From Blastomyces gilchristii SLH14081 (lineage: Eukaryota > Ascomycota > Eurotiomycetes > Onygenales > Ajellomycetaceae), in NCBI RefSeq assembly GCF_000003855.2, contig NW_003101650.1, forward strand, positions 371,765 to 435,764: a stretch of 64,000 nucleotides of DNA, written 5' to 3'. A program made the position numbers and the translations under genes. The notes beneath the pieces were generated by a model. The model saw only the letters and a list, made by a program, of their open reading frames with translations, ran no database searches and had not been told where the DNA came from. Below are positions 35,993 through 48,500 of the stretch, piece after piece; positions within the stretch are counted from its first letter, which is position 1; every line of letters begins with the position of its first letter.

Positions 35993-37464
35993 TTATAATA
36001 ATACTATATATATCTCTGATTTCTTTACTGCTCTATATACAACATTAATATTATTTATCACAAGATTAACTGAAATGCTAATATAAAAATATGTACACAT
36101 GTGTGTAGAAAAAGTGAAGAAGAGTACAGAATCTGCAGAATCAGAAGCCAGAACAGAGAGAATAAAGATGAAAAAAATAGAAGAAGAAGAGAACACAGAA
36201 CCGAATAAATGACAGTGAAAGTCACTTAGAGCTGAACACTTATAACTCAGTATACACACAATCTTCTCTGCAGAAAAGAGAGAGAGAATGATAAGAGAAG
36301 CTTGAGAATAAGAGAGAGTAGTTTCAGTAGCATTATTATCTTCAGAGATTAAAATAATCTCTGATATCAGAGTAATTAAGAATCATTATTAATGTATAAA
36401 ACTGTAAAATCAGAAATGAAAACAGTTACTGAATAAACATCTGCTGATCTTAAAGTTATACATGTAATTACAACATATACAAGACTTCTTAGAAAGAGAG
36501 AGAGAGATATGAGAAAATACAGAAAGTAGAATATATTGTATAAACAGCTCATTCTCATAATAATATCTCAGATAAGATGTACAAGTCTCATATCTGTGAG
36601 TATAGAAGAGTATAATATCTGTGTTCTCATTTCTGAAAATATGAATATCTTTTATCTGCATTACAAAGTCAGATAACAGATATCAGAGAATAAACTGATA
36701 CAGATCTATTATCTTAAAGAAATTTATCAGAGTAGATATATCTATAATATTGAATTTAACAGTTGTAAAAAGTTTCTTGATATCTGTGAATATTATAACT
36801 TTATATATAATAAAACTCATAATAATTTTCTCTAAGAACAGAAAAATCAGCATCAGAAAGAAAAGATGAAAAAAGAAAAGACTGATAATCTTAATACTGT
36901 TAAAGAGAAGAGTGATTCTTCAGTATGAATAAATAATTATCTTATTACAAATATTTAAAATAAATGTAATAATCAGTATCTATGACTGAGCTTTAAATAG
37001 TTATATTATACACAGTCTTCATCCAATAAATCATTCTAGAGATTGATAAGAAGAATGAGAGTATATACACTGAGAAATGTGATTTATCAAGTCTATATAA
37101 CATCTTCTTGAAATGAGAAGAGCTGATAATAAAAGCAGAGACAGTAGAGATAGAAAGAGTAGAAGTAGTAAGAGCAGAAGTAGCAGAAGCAGAAGTAGCA
37201 GAAGTGAGAATCACAGAAACAGAGATAGTAAGAGTGAGAGAATCAGACACAGAGACAAGTGTAGAAGATTTGAGAGAGAGTGACAGAGAAAGAAACAGAG
37301 AGAGTTGAGAGAGATATGAGAGATTTAGTTATATATAATACAGACAATTTCTTTATTATCATGTTTTTCAAGTTCTTGATCAATAATTCAATATTAAGTT
37401 CATTATTATCAGTGAATGTGAATCTATTAACATATGAAGATTCTATATAAATAAAAACAAACAT
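35993..37464 (-). pseudogene. Antisense reading-frame module of G3 (mutated)
   Basis: Third copy of the antisense module. Block a is split into 37464-37243 (MFVFIYIESSYVNRFTF) and 37250-36993 (ends with the hydrophobic stretch and KTVYN). Block b lies at 36661-36410 (IFRNENTDIILFYTHRYE, CNYMYNF). Block c lies at 36259-35993 (CILSYKCSALSDFHCHL, NLVINNINVVYRAVKKSE). Its place between gag-pol and the 3' LTR is the same as in G1 and G2. The Ser/Pro repeat of block a is shorter and changed to Ala/Ser/Thr. Confidence 0.5.
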
Positions 37465-37933
37465 ATCAGCATCTGCATTTATATAAAATCATGTCAGAAA
37501 ACACAATCAGAAGTTCACTGAGAAGAAAAATAAATGAGAGTATATAAGAAGATGAAGAAGATATGTCATTTATAATAATACATTCTGATAATTATTAGAA
37601 GAAAAACAAGTTCTGATCATATTTCACAATATATTACACTTACTGCTAATGAACTGTCTGATATAAGCACTACAATAACACTTATTATGGAAATAAGAGG
37701 TCATCATCAGAAACGCGTAGAATGTGATAGATAAACAGATTGAAAAGAGCTTGAGAGAGAAGAGAGATGCAGAAATCTTGTATAAGATGATAATATTCAA
37801 TAATAATAATGACAGAGATGATAATTGAAGAATGAAAATGTTAGTAAATGAGTAATGTAAAAATAGTGAAAGTTTCTCTGAAAGTGACTTATATCATGGT
37901 CACATGAGCGTGACTGAATCTGATGAGAGAGAA

Positions 37934-38100
37934 TGTGATTCAGAAGAACATATAATTATCAGATAATAACACAGCTGCTTCTGAACATGCTTACAAATGT
38001 AAAGAGGTCATGGCGGCCACTAATTAACTTAGTATAATATATATGAGAAGCCGGCGTACGCCTGTAATCGTATACTAACTCAAGCAATCTTTGAATCACA
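37934..38100 (+). repeat. G3 3' LTR (167 bp)
   Basis: Begins TGTGATTC and ends GAATCACA, the undecayed ends of the family. It is preceded by the polypurine tract GATGAGAGAGAA. Confidence 0.88.
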
Positions 38101-38106
38101 TACTGT

Positions 38107-38611
38107 TAGACTGACCGTGTGACCGTGTCTGGGACCAGGACCAGAATATTTGATGATTTCATTACCAATTCAACTGATCCCATTACATGGTTTTAACATT
38201 AGATAGTAGTTTCATACTGTTCTAGTGAGACTTACTGTCTACTCTTATCACATTTTTCAAATGAGACCATGATTTTCACTTCTCAATTTAAATTATTTTT
38301 ATTACTTTAAATGACTTTAAATCTCATTTGAGTGTTATCAAAGAGTGTTACTTTTTAAAAAATTAAAAATAGTCTAAAAAAACCTTAAAATGTCTAAAAA
38401 TAGTAACTTTATACTAAGAATGAGACTAAATGAGATTAAATGAGATCACTTTCTTAATTTTTCTAAGTCATGATCTCATTTTGAGATCTGATATATAGTC
38501 ACTTTGCATGTTTTTTTAATGATTAGTCTCAGTGAAATTCATGCTAAGAAATGTATAAGATCAGACTAAATGAAACTAGATGTGAAATTCATAATCTCAG
38601 CAGTCAGTCTA
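38107..38611 (+). mobile_element. MITE copy 4 (hAT type), beside G3
   Basis: 505 bp with both TIRs, but the flanks (CATACTGT left, GAGATATT right) do not match. It begins six bases after the G3 3' LTR. Recombination between MITE copies or loss of one flank would explain this. Heavily mutated in its second half. Confidence 0.88.
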
Positions 38612-38747
38612 GAGATATTCAGTTCAGCTAATACAGCTGAGCTTTTATCTTATTATAAGAAGAATCTGATAATAGATTTAATAGAAGAATAGAAACTCTT
38701 CTAAGAATCAATCTATAAGCTCTTTTATCATAAGACAGAGGTCTTAC
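38612..38747. other. Unassigned spacer
   Basis: AT-rich sequence between MITE copy 4 and the hAT element. One minus-strand frame (38816-38628) runs through it into the hAT terminus. It has no recognised relative. Confidence 0.4.
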
Positions 38748-39105
38748 TAGACTGACCGTGTGACCGTGTCTGAGACCAGAATTAAACTTTACAGTTATTA
38801 TATTGTCTAAAAGCATTACTTCTAGTCATGATTTGTGTTCATTACATTGATTTCAAATCATGTTATTTCAAATATTAAAGGTCTCAGATTCACTTTTCAA
38901 ATAAAAATCTAGTTTCAGATAAAGAATATGTTTGAATTCTTAGTCACATTTTCATTCTGATCTCATTATTGAAAATGACATTAAATGAGATTATGAAATC
39001 ATTTCTCACTTATATAATATCATAACATAGTACTCATTTGTTGAAAATTCAATAGAGAGTATTATTAAATATTATTAGTTTTCTGAACACAGATCATAAT
39101 TAATA

Positions 39106-39297
39106 TCATTTTAATAAAAAAACAATATAAAATATAAAAAATAATAAAAAAACAAAAAAAAAACAATAAGAAAAAATCACAACAAAAAAAAAGAAAAAGA
39201 AAAAAAGAAGAGAAAGAAAAAAAGAGAAAGAGAAAAAAAGAAAAAAAAAAAGAAAAGAAAAAGAAAAAAACAAAAAAAAAAAATTAAAAAAAATCAA
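39106..39297. repeat. A/G-rich low-complexity tract
   Basis: Long runs of A broken by single G or C. It lies within the 5' part of the hAT element, at the position corresponding to the assembly gap of the other copy. Confidence 0.85.
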
Positions 39298-39421
39298 GAT
39301 TACAGAGTCACAGTATCTCTAAAATACTCACTTCTCAGAGTCTTTACAATGTTTATCACTAACTGTGTATTTCTCACAGTGAGAGTAACACAGCTGTGAT
39401 AAGTTATTATCTTAATATCAT

Positions 39422-39655
39422 CTAATAAATAATCAGTATATATCTATATAAATGTGAATAATTAGAAAATATACACTTAAAAAGTGTAGTCAGAGTGAAC
39501 TCTGCTGTTACTTGAATGACATTAAGAACAGAACACTGAAATTGATAATTTCTCTTATCAATTTCATGAACAAGATGTGTGAAGATAGTCTTGAGAAATA
39601 TAAGATTCTCTGACTTCTGATAAAAACAGATCTCACAGAGAGACTCTATTTTCAT
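39422..39655 (-). pseudogene. Reading frame near the hAT 5' end, antisense to the transposase
   Basis: Starts MKIESLCEICFYQKSENL and matches the frame at 15072. The two copies agree over about 50 codons including SVL and AEF, with short length differences, then diverge. No family is recognised. It could be a remnant of a second transposon gene or an untranslated region that happens to be open. Confidence 0.4.
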
Positions 39656-39867
39656 TATATCAGAGACTGAGTGTTATTAAAAAGTATTACTTCAATGCAT
39701 ATGTACTTACTGCAGTGATTCACTCTCTATGCATATAACTGAGAGTTGTGACTTTCTCATGTCACACAGCTCTTTCTGAGATGCTGCTGCTGATTTACAA
39801 CTCATGCAGTCTCTCAGTTCAGCACACACTGTGTATATACAGCTCTGTGTGCTGAGGCTGTGTTGAT

Positions 39868-40373
39868 TAGACTGGCCGTGTGACCGTGTCTGAAACCAGG
39901 ACCAGATTTTTTGATAGTCTCATTACCAATTCAACTGATCCCATTACACGGTTTTAACATTAGATAGTAGTTTCATACTGTCTCAGTGAGACTTACTGTC
40001 TACTCTTATCATATTTTTCAAATGAGATCATGATTTCCACTTCTCAATTTAAATTATTTTTATTGCTTTAAATGACTTTAAATCTCATTTGAGTGTTATC
40101 AAAAAGTGTTACTTTTTAAAAAATTAAAAATAGTCTAAAAAAAACCTTAAAATGTCTAAAAATAGTAACTTTATGTCAAGAATGAGACTAAATGAGATCA
40201 AATGAGACTACTTTCTCTTTTTTTTCAAGTCATGGTTTCATTTTAAGAGCTGATATATAGTCACTTTACATGTTTTTTTGATAGCCAGTCTCAGCGGGAT
40301 TCACGCCAAGAAATGTATAGAACTAGATCAAATAAGACTAAACATGAAATTCATGATTCTGGCGGCTAGTCTA
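39868..40373 (+). mobile_element. MITE copy 6 (hAT type), in the hAT element
   Basis: 506 bp flanked by GTGTTGAT on both sides. The left TIR is TAGACTGGCCG. Mutation is moderate. Confidence 0.9.
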
Positions 40374-41103
40374 GTGTTGATCATTATGACCTGATATGAT
40401 ACTCACTTTTCACAGGCCATGTTTCATTTGATTGAGAAGAGAGAGAACACAACTGCTGTTTTATTTAAGAGAGAATAAGTAATTAAATCTGTAGAAGATA
40501 ATTTGATTTCTTCTGCATTTAAAATTTGATTAGTCTATACTCTTCAATTTGAGAATTTCTGAGAGTGTTTTAATAGTTTTCATATCAGCTTGAAATTAGT
40601 GATTGATTGAAGAAGAGAAAAGAGAGAAGAAAGAAATGAGAATAACTTATCTTTATAATATGAAAATAGAGAATTGCTGCAATCATTTACTCTAGTAATA
40701 AAGATCTATTTTCTGCATGTATCTCTGATACAGATTATATGATAACTGTATACAAAGAATATCAACAGTGTATGTATTGAATGAAGATAATGTTACTATG
40801 CAACACTGTAGCTGTTTCTGTACATTGCTGAAAGCTGTTAATATTTTCTTTAAGTCTCTGTATATTTGATAAGTCAGTAATATATTTTAATACACTTTCT
40901 CTTTTATCATTATTATTATTATTATCATCATCATTATTATCATTATCACTATTATCACTATTATTATCATCATCACTATTATCATTATCATTATTATTAT
41001 ATCATTTCTGACTGTCTCTTCTACCTTCATCTCTTTTTAACACTTACTGAAATCAATTATATTATCTCTCTTCAAATACTCTGTGATTCTGTGAACTATC
41101 AAG
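40374..41103. other. hAT internal noncoding sequence
   Basis: No supported frame. It contains the ATT/ATC microsatellite listed below. Confidence 0.5.
40905..41002. repeat. ATT/ATC microsatellite
   Basis: About 100 bases of ATT, ATC and ACT trinucleotides. Confidence 0.9.
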
Positions 41104-41218
41104 ATGTGTGAGCACTGTCACAGATTGAAGAGAGAGAAGAAGAAGATGTTTCAGTGAGAAAAGGCAGATTGTAAGACATGTTATAATGTCTTGAAGAGAC
41201 TCTGTAAGAGAGTAGAAT

Positions 41219-41751
41219 TGTCACGCTCCCGGCCGCGCCAAGGCCCCGTTGCGTTTCCACACGGCCCATCGCTTCCATGCGGATGATTTCATCCCATCCG
41301 AACCGGTTTCCAACCACTCTATAACATCATTCAGATATATCATAGAAAGATTCAATTGATGAATATGAGAACCTCACTTCTATACAAGGTCAGCAGATTA
41401 CTCTTCCTTGACAATGAGATGCTGCTGAGGTATTGCTCTGGCTATTCTCACTCATGAAATAAGAGAGAGGTATCCACTCATTATCTATATAGAATAGCTA
41501 GATGCTGACTTCTCATCAAAGAAGTCAGTGATTCATTTTTCTTCTACTGAAATATATACAAGAGTTACTGCATGCTTTATACAATCTTCTTAGTATGCTA
41601 AGTATTATATCTGTGATATTCTCATAATAACTCTGTAGTCTATAAGCTTGCTATTCAAGCAAGATAGTTAAGCTCACTCATACAGCTTCTCAAACAACTA
41701 TCTCTACATGACACTGCTAACTAGTCACTGCTTCAGTTTCATCATGTTACA
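41219..41751 (+). repeat. G4 5' LTR (533 bp)
   Basis: Begins TGTCACGCTCCC and ends ATGTTACA. Its first 100 bases are strikingly GC-rich and unmutated (CCCGGCCGCGCC), while the rest is degraded. The 3' LTR lacks about 28 bases of this GC-rich part. Confidence 0.87.
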
Positions 41752-41880
41752 ATTCAAATCACTCAACCTGATTATACATTTGAATCAGTCAAGCTTTAAC
41801 AGACTGATATAGCCTCATACACCTGCACTGAGACTGACTCAATCTCACTCTCTGAGAGAAACACTACATCATTCTCTAGA

Positions 41881-44800
41881 GTGTGTACATCTCTATCTCA
41901 GCAGAAATCCAAGATTTCTGAAGTCACTGTGCATTTTGACATGAGCCCTTTAATCACTCTGTCACCACCGCAGCCCCTACACACCTACATCTATTATAAA
42001 GATAGAGAGATTAAGATCAGAGATTCACTGAGATACAAGAGAAACATCTTGTCTGAATTTCACAGCTTTATTCATATTCTTGAATGAAAATTCCGCCTTA
42101 ATCTGAGCTAGTATAATACTTATAAGATATAAGTAATATACACTGCTAACCTTCTTAAAGGCATCTCTGTGACTACTTGAGCTACTAAGAAGAGAAAGCT
42201 TAAGCATATCAATGCTACTATGACTTAGAAAGAATTCAAGAACTTTCTACTGAATCAAATCAAAGATCACTGTAACTGCAGCTTTACAGCAGTACAGCAG
42301 TTCAACTTATTATATTAATAAGATGATGAAAACTCTTTCAATTTCAACATAAGATTTGAAGAATATTGAGAGGAATTGACTGATGATTTGAATCAATTAA
42401 AAACACAGCTTTATCTCATGAAGCTGACTCACAAGATGCAGATAATAATATCATAATATCAGAGTTCATTAATCAATTATACTGAGCTTGTCAATCTGGC
42501 TTTCTGAATCTATTTGAATAATTAATTCTTTAAGAAAAAGATTAATAAGATCTCTTCTAAGTAATTAATAACAGAATCTAAACAGCATCATGATAGCTTC
42601 AGTATAGAGAAAGTAAAGAAGAATTTCAAGTGTTCTGATTCTTCACTCACTGTAAAGAAATATTAAAAAAGATTTGATAAAGATCTCTGTTTCAACTGCA
42701 GAGCTGATGAATACTATATCAGTGATTGTAAGAAGCTGAAGAAGAAAAGAAACTGAGAAGATATCTTCTTAAAGTCAACTTCTCTTCTAATAAATATATT
42801 CACAGAAGATAATAAAGAGAAAGAAATGAAGAATTGATAATTCTCATATCTTCAAGTTCATATTACAATTACAATGCATACTTCAAATAAGAAGATATCA
42901 GTGAGATGCCTACTCAACTCTGAGATAGATATTAACTTCATATTCTATTTCTTTTCTTTAATGAAGAGTTGAAAGAAGATAGATTTATCAGACTATATGA
43001 AATTTACTAATGAAATAAAATGTCATCATTTTAACATAATTCAAGCAAAGTATGTGATTACAGACTCAGAAGAAATCTTTAAGAAGAGCAGTCTGCTTCT
43101 TCATGTAGTTAATATTATAGATAAGAATGTTATTCTAGATCTTCTATAATTAAGAGAAAATAATTCTCTCATTGACTGAGTCACTCAGATATGATGATAC
43201 TGTCTCACTAATGAAGAGACAGTGATAGAGAAATCTGAAGAGTTTCATTGAAAGAATCTTGAGAAAAAGATTGAGTCAATATACTGCATAGTAGATGACT
43301 GAGACTTGAGAACAGATGAAGAAGTCATCACTCTCACTACAAGATTAACAGCAGTATTCATCATTGAAGGCAGATGTATACAATGTCTCTTTACAGATTT
43401 TAAGAATATCTCTTCAGAAAGAGAAGCAGTGAAGTTTTCTAATATCAAGATACAATATAAGATTTATCTTGAAGACAGTGCAACAGCACTGTACAGGCCT
43501 CTTTATAACTTATCTGTAAAGAAGTTGAATGTTCTGTATAAATATCTTGAAGAAGCATAATCAAAGAACTGAATATATTCATCAAAGAGTTCAGCAGAGA
43601 TGTCTATACTCTTTATACTCAAGAAGAATAATAGACTATATCTATGCATAGACTACAGAGGCCTTAACAAGATGATAATTAAGAATTACTATTTATTATC
43701 ATTGATTAATGAGATGATCAATTGATTATCTGAAGTAAAGATGTTCTCAAAGATTAATATACAGAATGTCTATTATAGAATCAGAGTTAATAAAGATAAC
43801 ATTTAAAAAACAGCTTTTCATATTAAGTATAGCAATTTCAAATATCTTGTTTTATCTTTTAATCTTTATAACACTCCAGCCATCTTTCAGACCTATATAA
43901 ATAAGACACTGTGAGGCCTTGTCAATATCTCCTGCATAGTATACCTGAACAACATTTTAATCTTCTTGAAATCAGAGAAAGAATATGATACTCATGTTCA
44001 AGAAGTGTTGAGTCACTTGAGACAGTATTAACTCTATATAAATACTGAAAAATACTCATTCTACATGCAGAAGATTGATTTCTTAGATTATATTATTGAG
44101 ATGAATAACATTTCAATGAACAGGAGTCAGATCTTCATTATTGAGAACTGGCTGATACTGCAGACATATCATGAGATGCAGATATTTCTAGAATTTGTGA
44201 ATTTCTATAGATAATTCATCTATACATATTCATGAATTACTGTCTCTCTTATAGATCTGTTAAAGAGAAGTGTGAAAGACAGAAAAATGAGACTGTTTAT
44301 TCTCACTCAAGACACTGTGCAGGTATTTATGAAATTGAAACAAGCTTTCACAGATATCATAATACTGAATCACTTTAATCTCAACTTACTTAGTCAGTGT
44401 GAGACTGATACATCTGAGAATGAGATCTGTGAAATCTTTTCACAGTTGACACTGAAGACCTTTCAACATTGAAAGAATCAGAGAATAATTATCTCTGAAG
44501 AAATAGATAATGAATTGTCTGTAAGAGAAGACTTTTTTATAAAGTCTATAAGACACTGTGAATAAAGATCAGTGACTTTCTTCTTCAAGAAGTTATCACT
44601 CACACAGAGAAGATATAATACTTATAATTAGAAGATGTTAGTAATTATTGAATTCTTTAAGATCTGATGACATTATCTTCAGAGTAGTAAGTACTCAGTG
44701 TAAGTTCTTACTAATTATACAAATCTGCATTACTTCTTGATAACAAAGAGCTTGACAGAATATCAAGTCAGATAAGTGAAGCTGCTTTCAGAGTATGATT

Positions 44801-46704
44801 TCTATATTCAATACTATTCAGATTGACTTAATCTCACTGACATGCTATCTAAACAGTCTGATTATAATATTATTAATACAGAGAAGAATTCTACAAAAGA
44901 ACCTCTGTTATCACTGCAGAAGAAGCTGGCTGCAGAGAGTTGAGATTCTCTAAAGCTCAGAAACAGCACTGAAGAGACAGCTGTGTGACTCAGTATAGAA
45001 GATGAAAGAGAACTCAGGTCTCTGTAGAAGACTGACACTGAAGATTATAAGCTTCTCATATTATATCTTACAATCATTGAATTGATAAAGAATGAAACAG
45101 TCTACAATCTTTTAACTCAACTACTTTTGAAATTCATTAATAAGTTACAGAAGAGAGACACCTCTACTACAGCTTAAATTCAGAAGTTGAAGAAGAAAGA
45201 ATTCAGTTTGAACTTAAAAGAGACAGACTCTGAGTGAGGTAATACTGCTAAGAAATCAAGTCACTGATAACTAGAAGAATGTGAACTTCTACTGCTGAAT
45301 AATTCAGTCTTCATCTCTTATAGCAGAGCAGTGTGTCAGAAGTTATTAAGAATTCATTATAATAATTCCCATACAGAGCACTTCAGGTTAGAGAAGACTG
45401 AGAAGCTTCTAAAATATAAATATATTTAAGACAAGCTCTGAGCAGATATCAAAGAGTATATTAAAACTTATAATATCTGTTAAAGAATAAAGATCTCACA
45501 GTATAAGTAATACAGTGAGTTGATATCACTGCCTGTTTCAAAGAGCTTATAACAGAATCTATCAATGAATTTCATAGTTAATCTACTGAAGTTGACAAGA
45601 GTCAAAGAATATAACTTAATTTTAATCATTATTAATCACTTCACAAAAATAATCAGATATATCTCTACTTATAAAAAGATTAAAGCCTCTGAATTGACTG
45701 ACCTATTTTTAGATATCATTATTCATGATTACAGTGCTCTGAAATCATTGATAATAGATTAAGAATTTCTCTTTATCAGTAAATACTGGTCAGCTTTTTA
45801 CTATCATCTTATAATAAAACATCTTCTCAGTACTATATTTCATTCACAGACTGATAATCAGACTGAACATCAGAATCAGACACTAGAACAGTATCTTCAA
45901 GCATTCTATTCATATTATTAGAATGATTGACTCAAACATCTTCTAACTACTGAATTCATATATAATAATGTAAAGAATGTAATCTTAAGAGTATCTTCTT
46001 TCTATACTTATTATGAATATAATTCTTCATTACTCAGTGATATTACAGACAACATTTTAAAGAGAGAAATAGATAGTCAGAATATTAGATAGATACAGAG
46101 AATAAAGTATCTTTCAATACTAGAAGTAAAAGTGAGATTAAAACTTTTGAATAAAATCTATAAGAAGACAGTGAAAAGCATTCATCACACTCAGAAGTGA
46201 TAGATAAAATACTATAATTGAAAACATCTTTCAATGAAGTTCTTAATAGAGGATTAAGTACTACTTTCAGTAAAGAATATCAAGATAATAAGACTATATA
46301 AGAAGCTCAGTGAGTGATGACTAGAACCTTTCTCAGTAATAAGAGTGATAAGTAAGTAGATATATAAGTTAAAATTACTTACAGAATTGAAATCAATTTA
46401 TTCTGTTTTTCACATTTTCTATTTAAAGCTCTATAAGTAATACTCTGAGACAGAGTCATCTCAGCTGAATAATATTAAGATTAAGAGTGATACTGAATAT
46501 CTTATGAAGAAAATATTGAATAAGTGAATATATTACAGTAAGCTTTAATATCTTGTTAAATGAGAAAATTATTCATTATCAGAGAATTCATGAAAATCAC
46601 TTAAGCATTTGAAAAATGCTGAGAAAGAGATTATAAGCTATAAGACAGCTAGTAGAGACTGCTCTGTTACATATCAGAGACATTGAATAAGAAATACTAC
46701 TTAA
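41881..46704 (+). pseudogene. G4 gag-pol polyprotein with C-terminal chromodomain (mutated)
   Basis: One frame of 1,608 codons; blocks at 42688, 42910, 43306, 44272, 45565 and the stop at 46702 are all in phase. Gag has a CCHC knuckle near 42688-42730 (CFNCRADEYYISDC, His now Tyr). Protease: LLNSEIDINFI near 42910, matching the L-D-S-G-A-x-x-N-F-I type. RT: YLCIDYRGLNKM near 43640 and VYLNNILIF near 43940 (YLDD now YLNN). RNase H follows around 44450-44900. Integrase: HYNNSHTEHFR zinc region near 45355, MNFIVNLLK core start at 45565 and HSQTDNQTEHQNQTLEQYL near 45845. Chromodomain near 46490-46620: KLWYLVKWENYSLSENSW. This identifies a chromovirus. Confidence 0.9.
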
Positions 46705-48500
46705 GACTTCTTATTTTTTTTAAAGGATTTTTTAGAGATAATCTTACAGTAATAAGCTAGTATCTTATAGACTCTATAGCACTCTTCTTCTATTTTCTCT
46801 TAAAGGGTTTTTTAAAAGTTTAATAAGACTATATAAGTGTAAAATTCCTGAAGTGATTAGAGAAAAGAGATATTTGAAATCAATAAAAAAAGATTAATAT
46901 TATTGATTTACAGACTGCTGCTATTCTAGTGAAGCTGCAGCTCACTGAAAAGATAAAAAGAAGAAATCTCAGAATCTACTCATTAATAATCACACTCTTA
47001 TTAAACTCATTCTTCATCATTAAAGTCTTCAGTATCAGTATCTTTGTCTGCTGAGAAGTTAGTGCTGCAGTATCACAGAAGAGTATAAGAAATGTATAAA
47101 ATATTAACTTATTAACTTACAAAGTATCTCAGTTATCTGCTTTAACTGAAGTGAGATTCTCTTTAATCAGTAATTGATCTCTATAATACTTTCAATAACA
47201 GCACTGACTACTCTCTTCTTGAGATCAGTCATTCTGAGGTGTTTTTTCATCTCAGAGATTCACACTTTTGTCTTCTTTTATAGATGAGTAAGAGAGATCT
47301 TCTCAGTCTTGACAGAATCTGTCAATGCTTGAAGCTCTGAGACTCTCACTCTGTACTGCTTAAGCATCTGAGCTTCTTGTCAGAGTCAATATAACATCTT
47401 CTTATAGAGTAGATAATACTTACAGAGAGATAGAAGTCATTATTACAGATATAACAGAAATAACAGAAGTGAGAGAAGAGACAGATGCATAGAATTCTCT
47501 TCTTCTTCAGCTGCTTAGCAGAGCATAGACAAGTAACAGTGCTGATCAGAGGCTGCACTGAAGTCTTCTCACAAGAAGAAGATGAAGGAATCACAGAACT
47601 CTGCAGACTCAACTCAGCAGTATTCTGAGCAGGGCTCAGGCATGCTGCAGAAGAGGAACTACAGATTGAGCTTCTCAGAGTCACTGTTCTCAGAATCAAG
47701 CTCTTCCCAGGTTCCTCTCTGAATGATCACACAGGGTCATACATCACTGTATTGACTGAGAGAGAGGGCGGTGTTGTAACAGTGATAAGAGAGGCAGAGA
47801 ATGAACTGAACACAGATAAACCAACTAGCAGAAGAGACAACATCTCACTGTAAGATACAGTGACTATCACTGCAGCTGCAAAAGAAGCAGGAGAAGAAGA
47901 AGATATAGTAATGAGAGCAGTACTTCTGCAGCTCATTAACACTGCTGTCTCTATCTTCAATCTGGCTTTCTTAGTGATCACAGAGGCCACTGCCACATCA
48001 TGAAGATATTTACTTACTAGAAAATGTCAGAATAAGTTCTCTACTGTTCTTCAAGAATGATACTCTCATGCACTCACTATTACAGATAAGAAGAAGAGAG
48101 AGAAAAATGTGTCATAGAGAGAAAGAATCTTTTTAAAAAAATCCTGCTACTACTGTTAGTATTGTCTCTAAAACACATCACTTTTACAGAGAATTTCATA
48201 TATAGAATGAAATATGTTAAAAGATCTGTAAGTTATTTATTAACTACATTTTTCACATTTCAAATTAATATATAAGAAACTCACTTATCACATATTTGAT
48301 TTGAATAAAGATGAGAAAAGAAAGATCTACACAGTCAGCAGAATAACTCATCTATTTCTTTATACAGTATATACACTGTCAATCAGTTGATAATCATTGC
48401 TATATAACAAAGATAATTTCTAATTCAGTAATCTTGAGAATATCAGAACTATGCTCTTAAAGAGAAGAGTATTATCATACTTCTAGTTATATCAAGACTC
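46705..48500. other. G4 3' region between pol and 3' LTR
   Basis: 1.8 kb with no recognised protein. The part 47330-48000 is less mutated than most of the element and open for long stretches on both strands, so strand choice is ambiguous (see the next entry). The rest is AT-rich with many stops. Confidence 0.5.
47346..47996 (-). pseudogene. Possible antisense gene of G4 (unknown)
   Basis: Two minus-strand frames, 47996-47727 (MAVASVITKKARLKIETAVL...) and 47699-47346 (MILRTVTLRSSICSSSS...), lie close together, with most of the 651 bases open. The products are Ser/Val-rich with a short Lys run and a Cys/Tyr-rich end (FSHFCYFCYICNNDF). A plus-strand frame covering much of the same interval (EVFSQEEDEGITELCRL..., later TAAAKEAGEEEDIVMRA) looks at least as plausible as protein. 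I do not know which, if either, was coding. Confidence 0.3.

Larger units (their letters stand above)
28329..38100 (+). mobile_element. G3, Ty3/gypsy LTR retrotransposon with three MITE insertions
   Basis: Same family as G1 and G2. LTRs are 28329-28495 and 37934-38100. Removing the three MITEs and their 8-bp duplications leaves about 8,231 bp, essentially the length of G1. No clean 4-bp duplication is seen at the ends (TTAC left, TACT right). The right end is followed at once by another MITE, so the right flank may have been rearranged. Confidence 0.88.

Noticed and set aside
39106..39297. Phe/Leu-rich minus-strand frame resembling a membrane protein
   Set aside because: It is the complement of a low-complexity A/G tract.
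40905..41002. CRISPR-like regular repeats
   Set aside because: Simple trinucleotide microsatellite without spacers.
41099..41317. 72-codon minus-strand frame at the G4 left edge
   Set aside because: It crosses the border between the hAT element and the G4 LTR and owes its length to the GC-rich LTR start.
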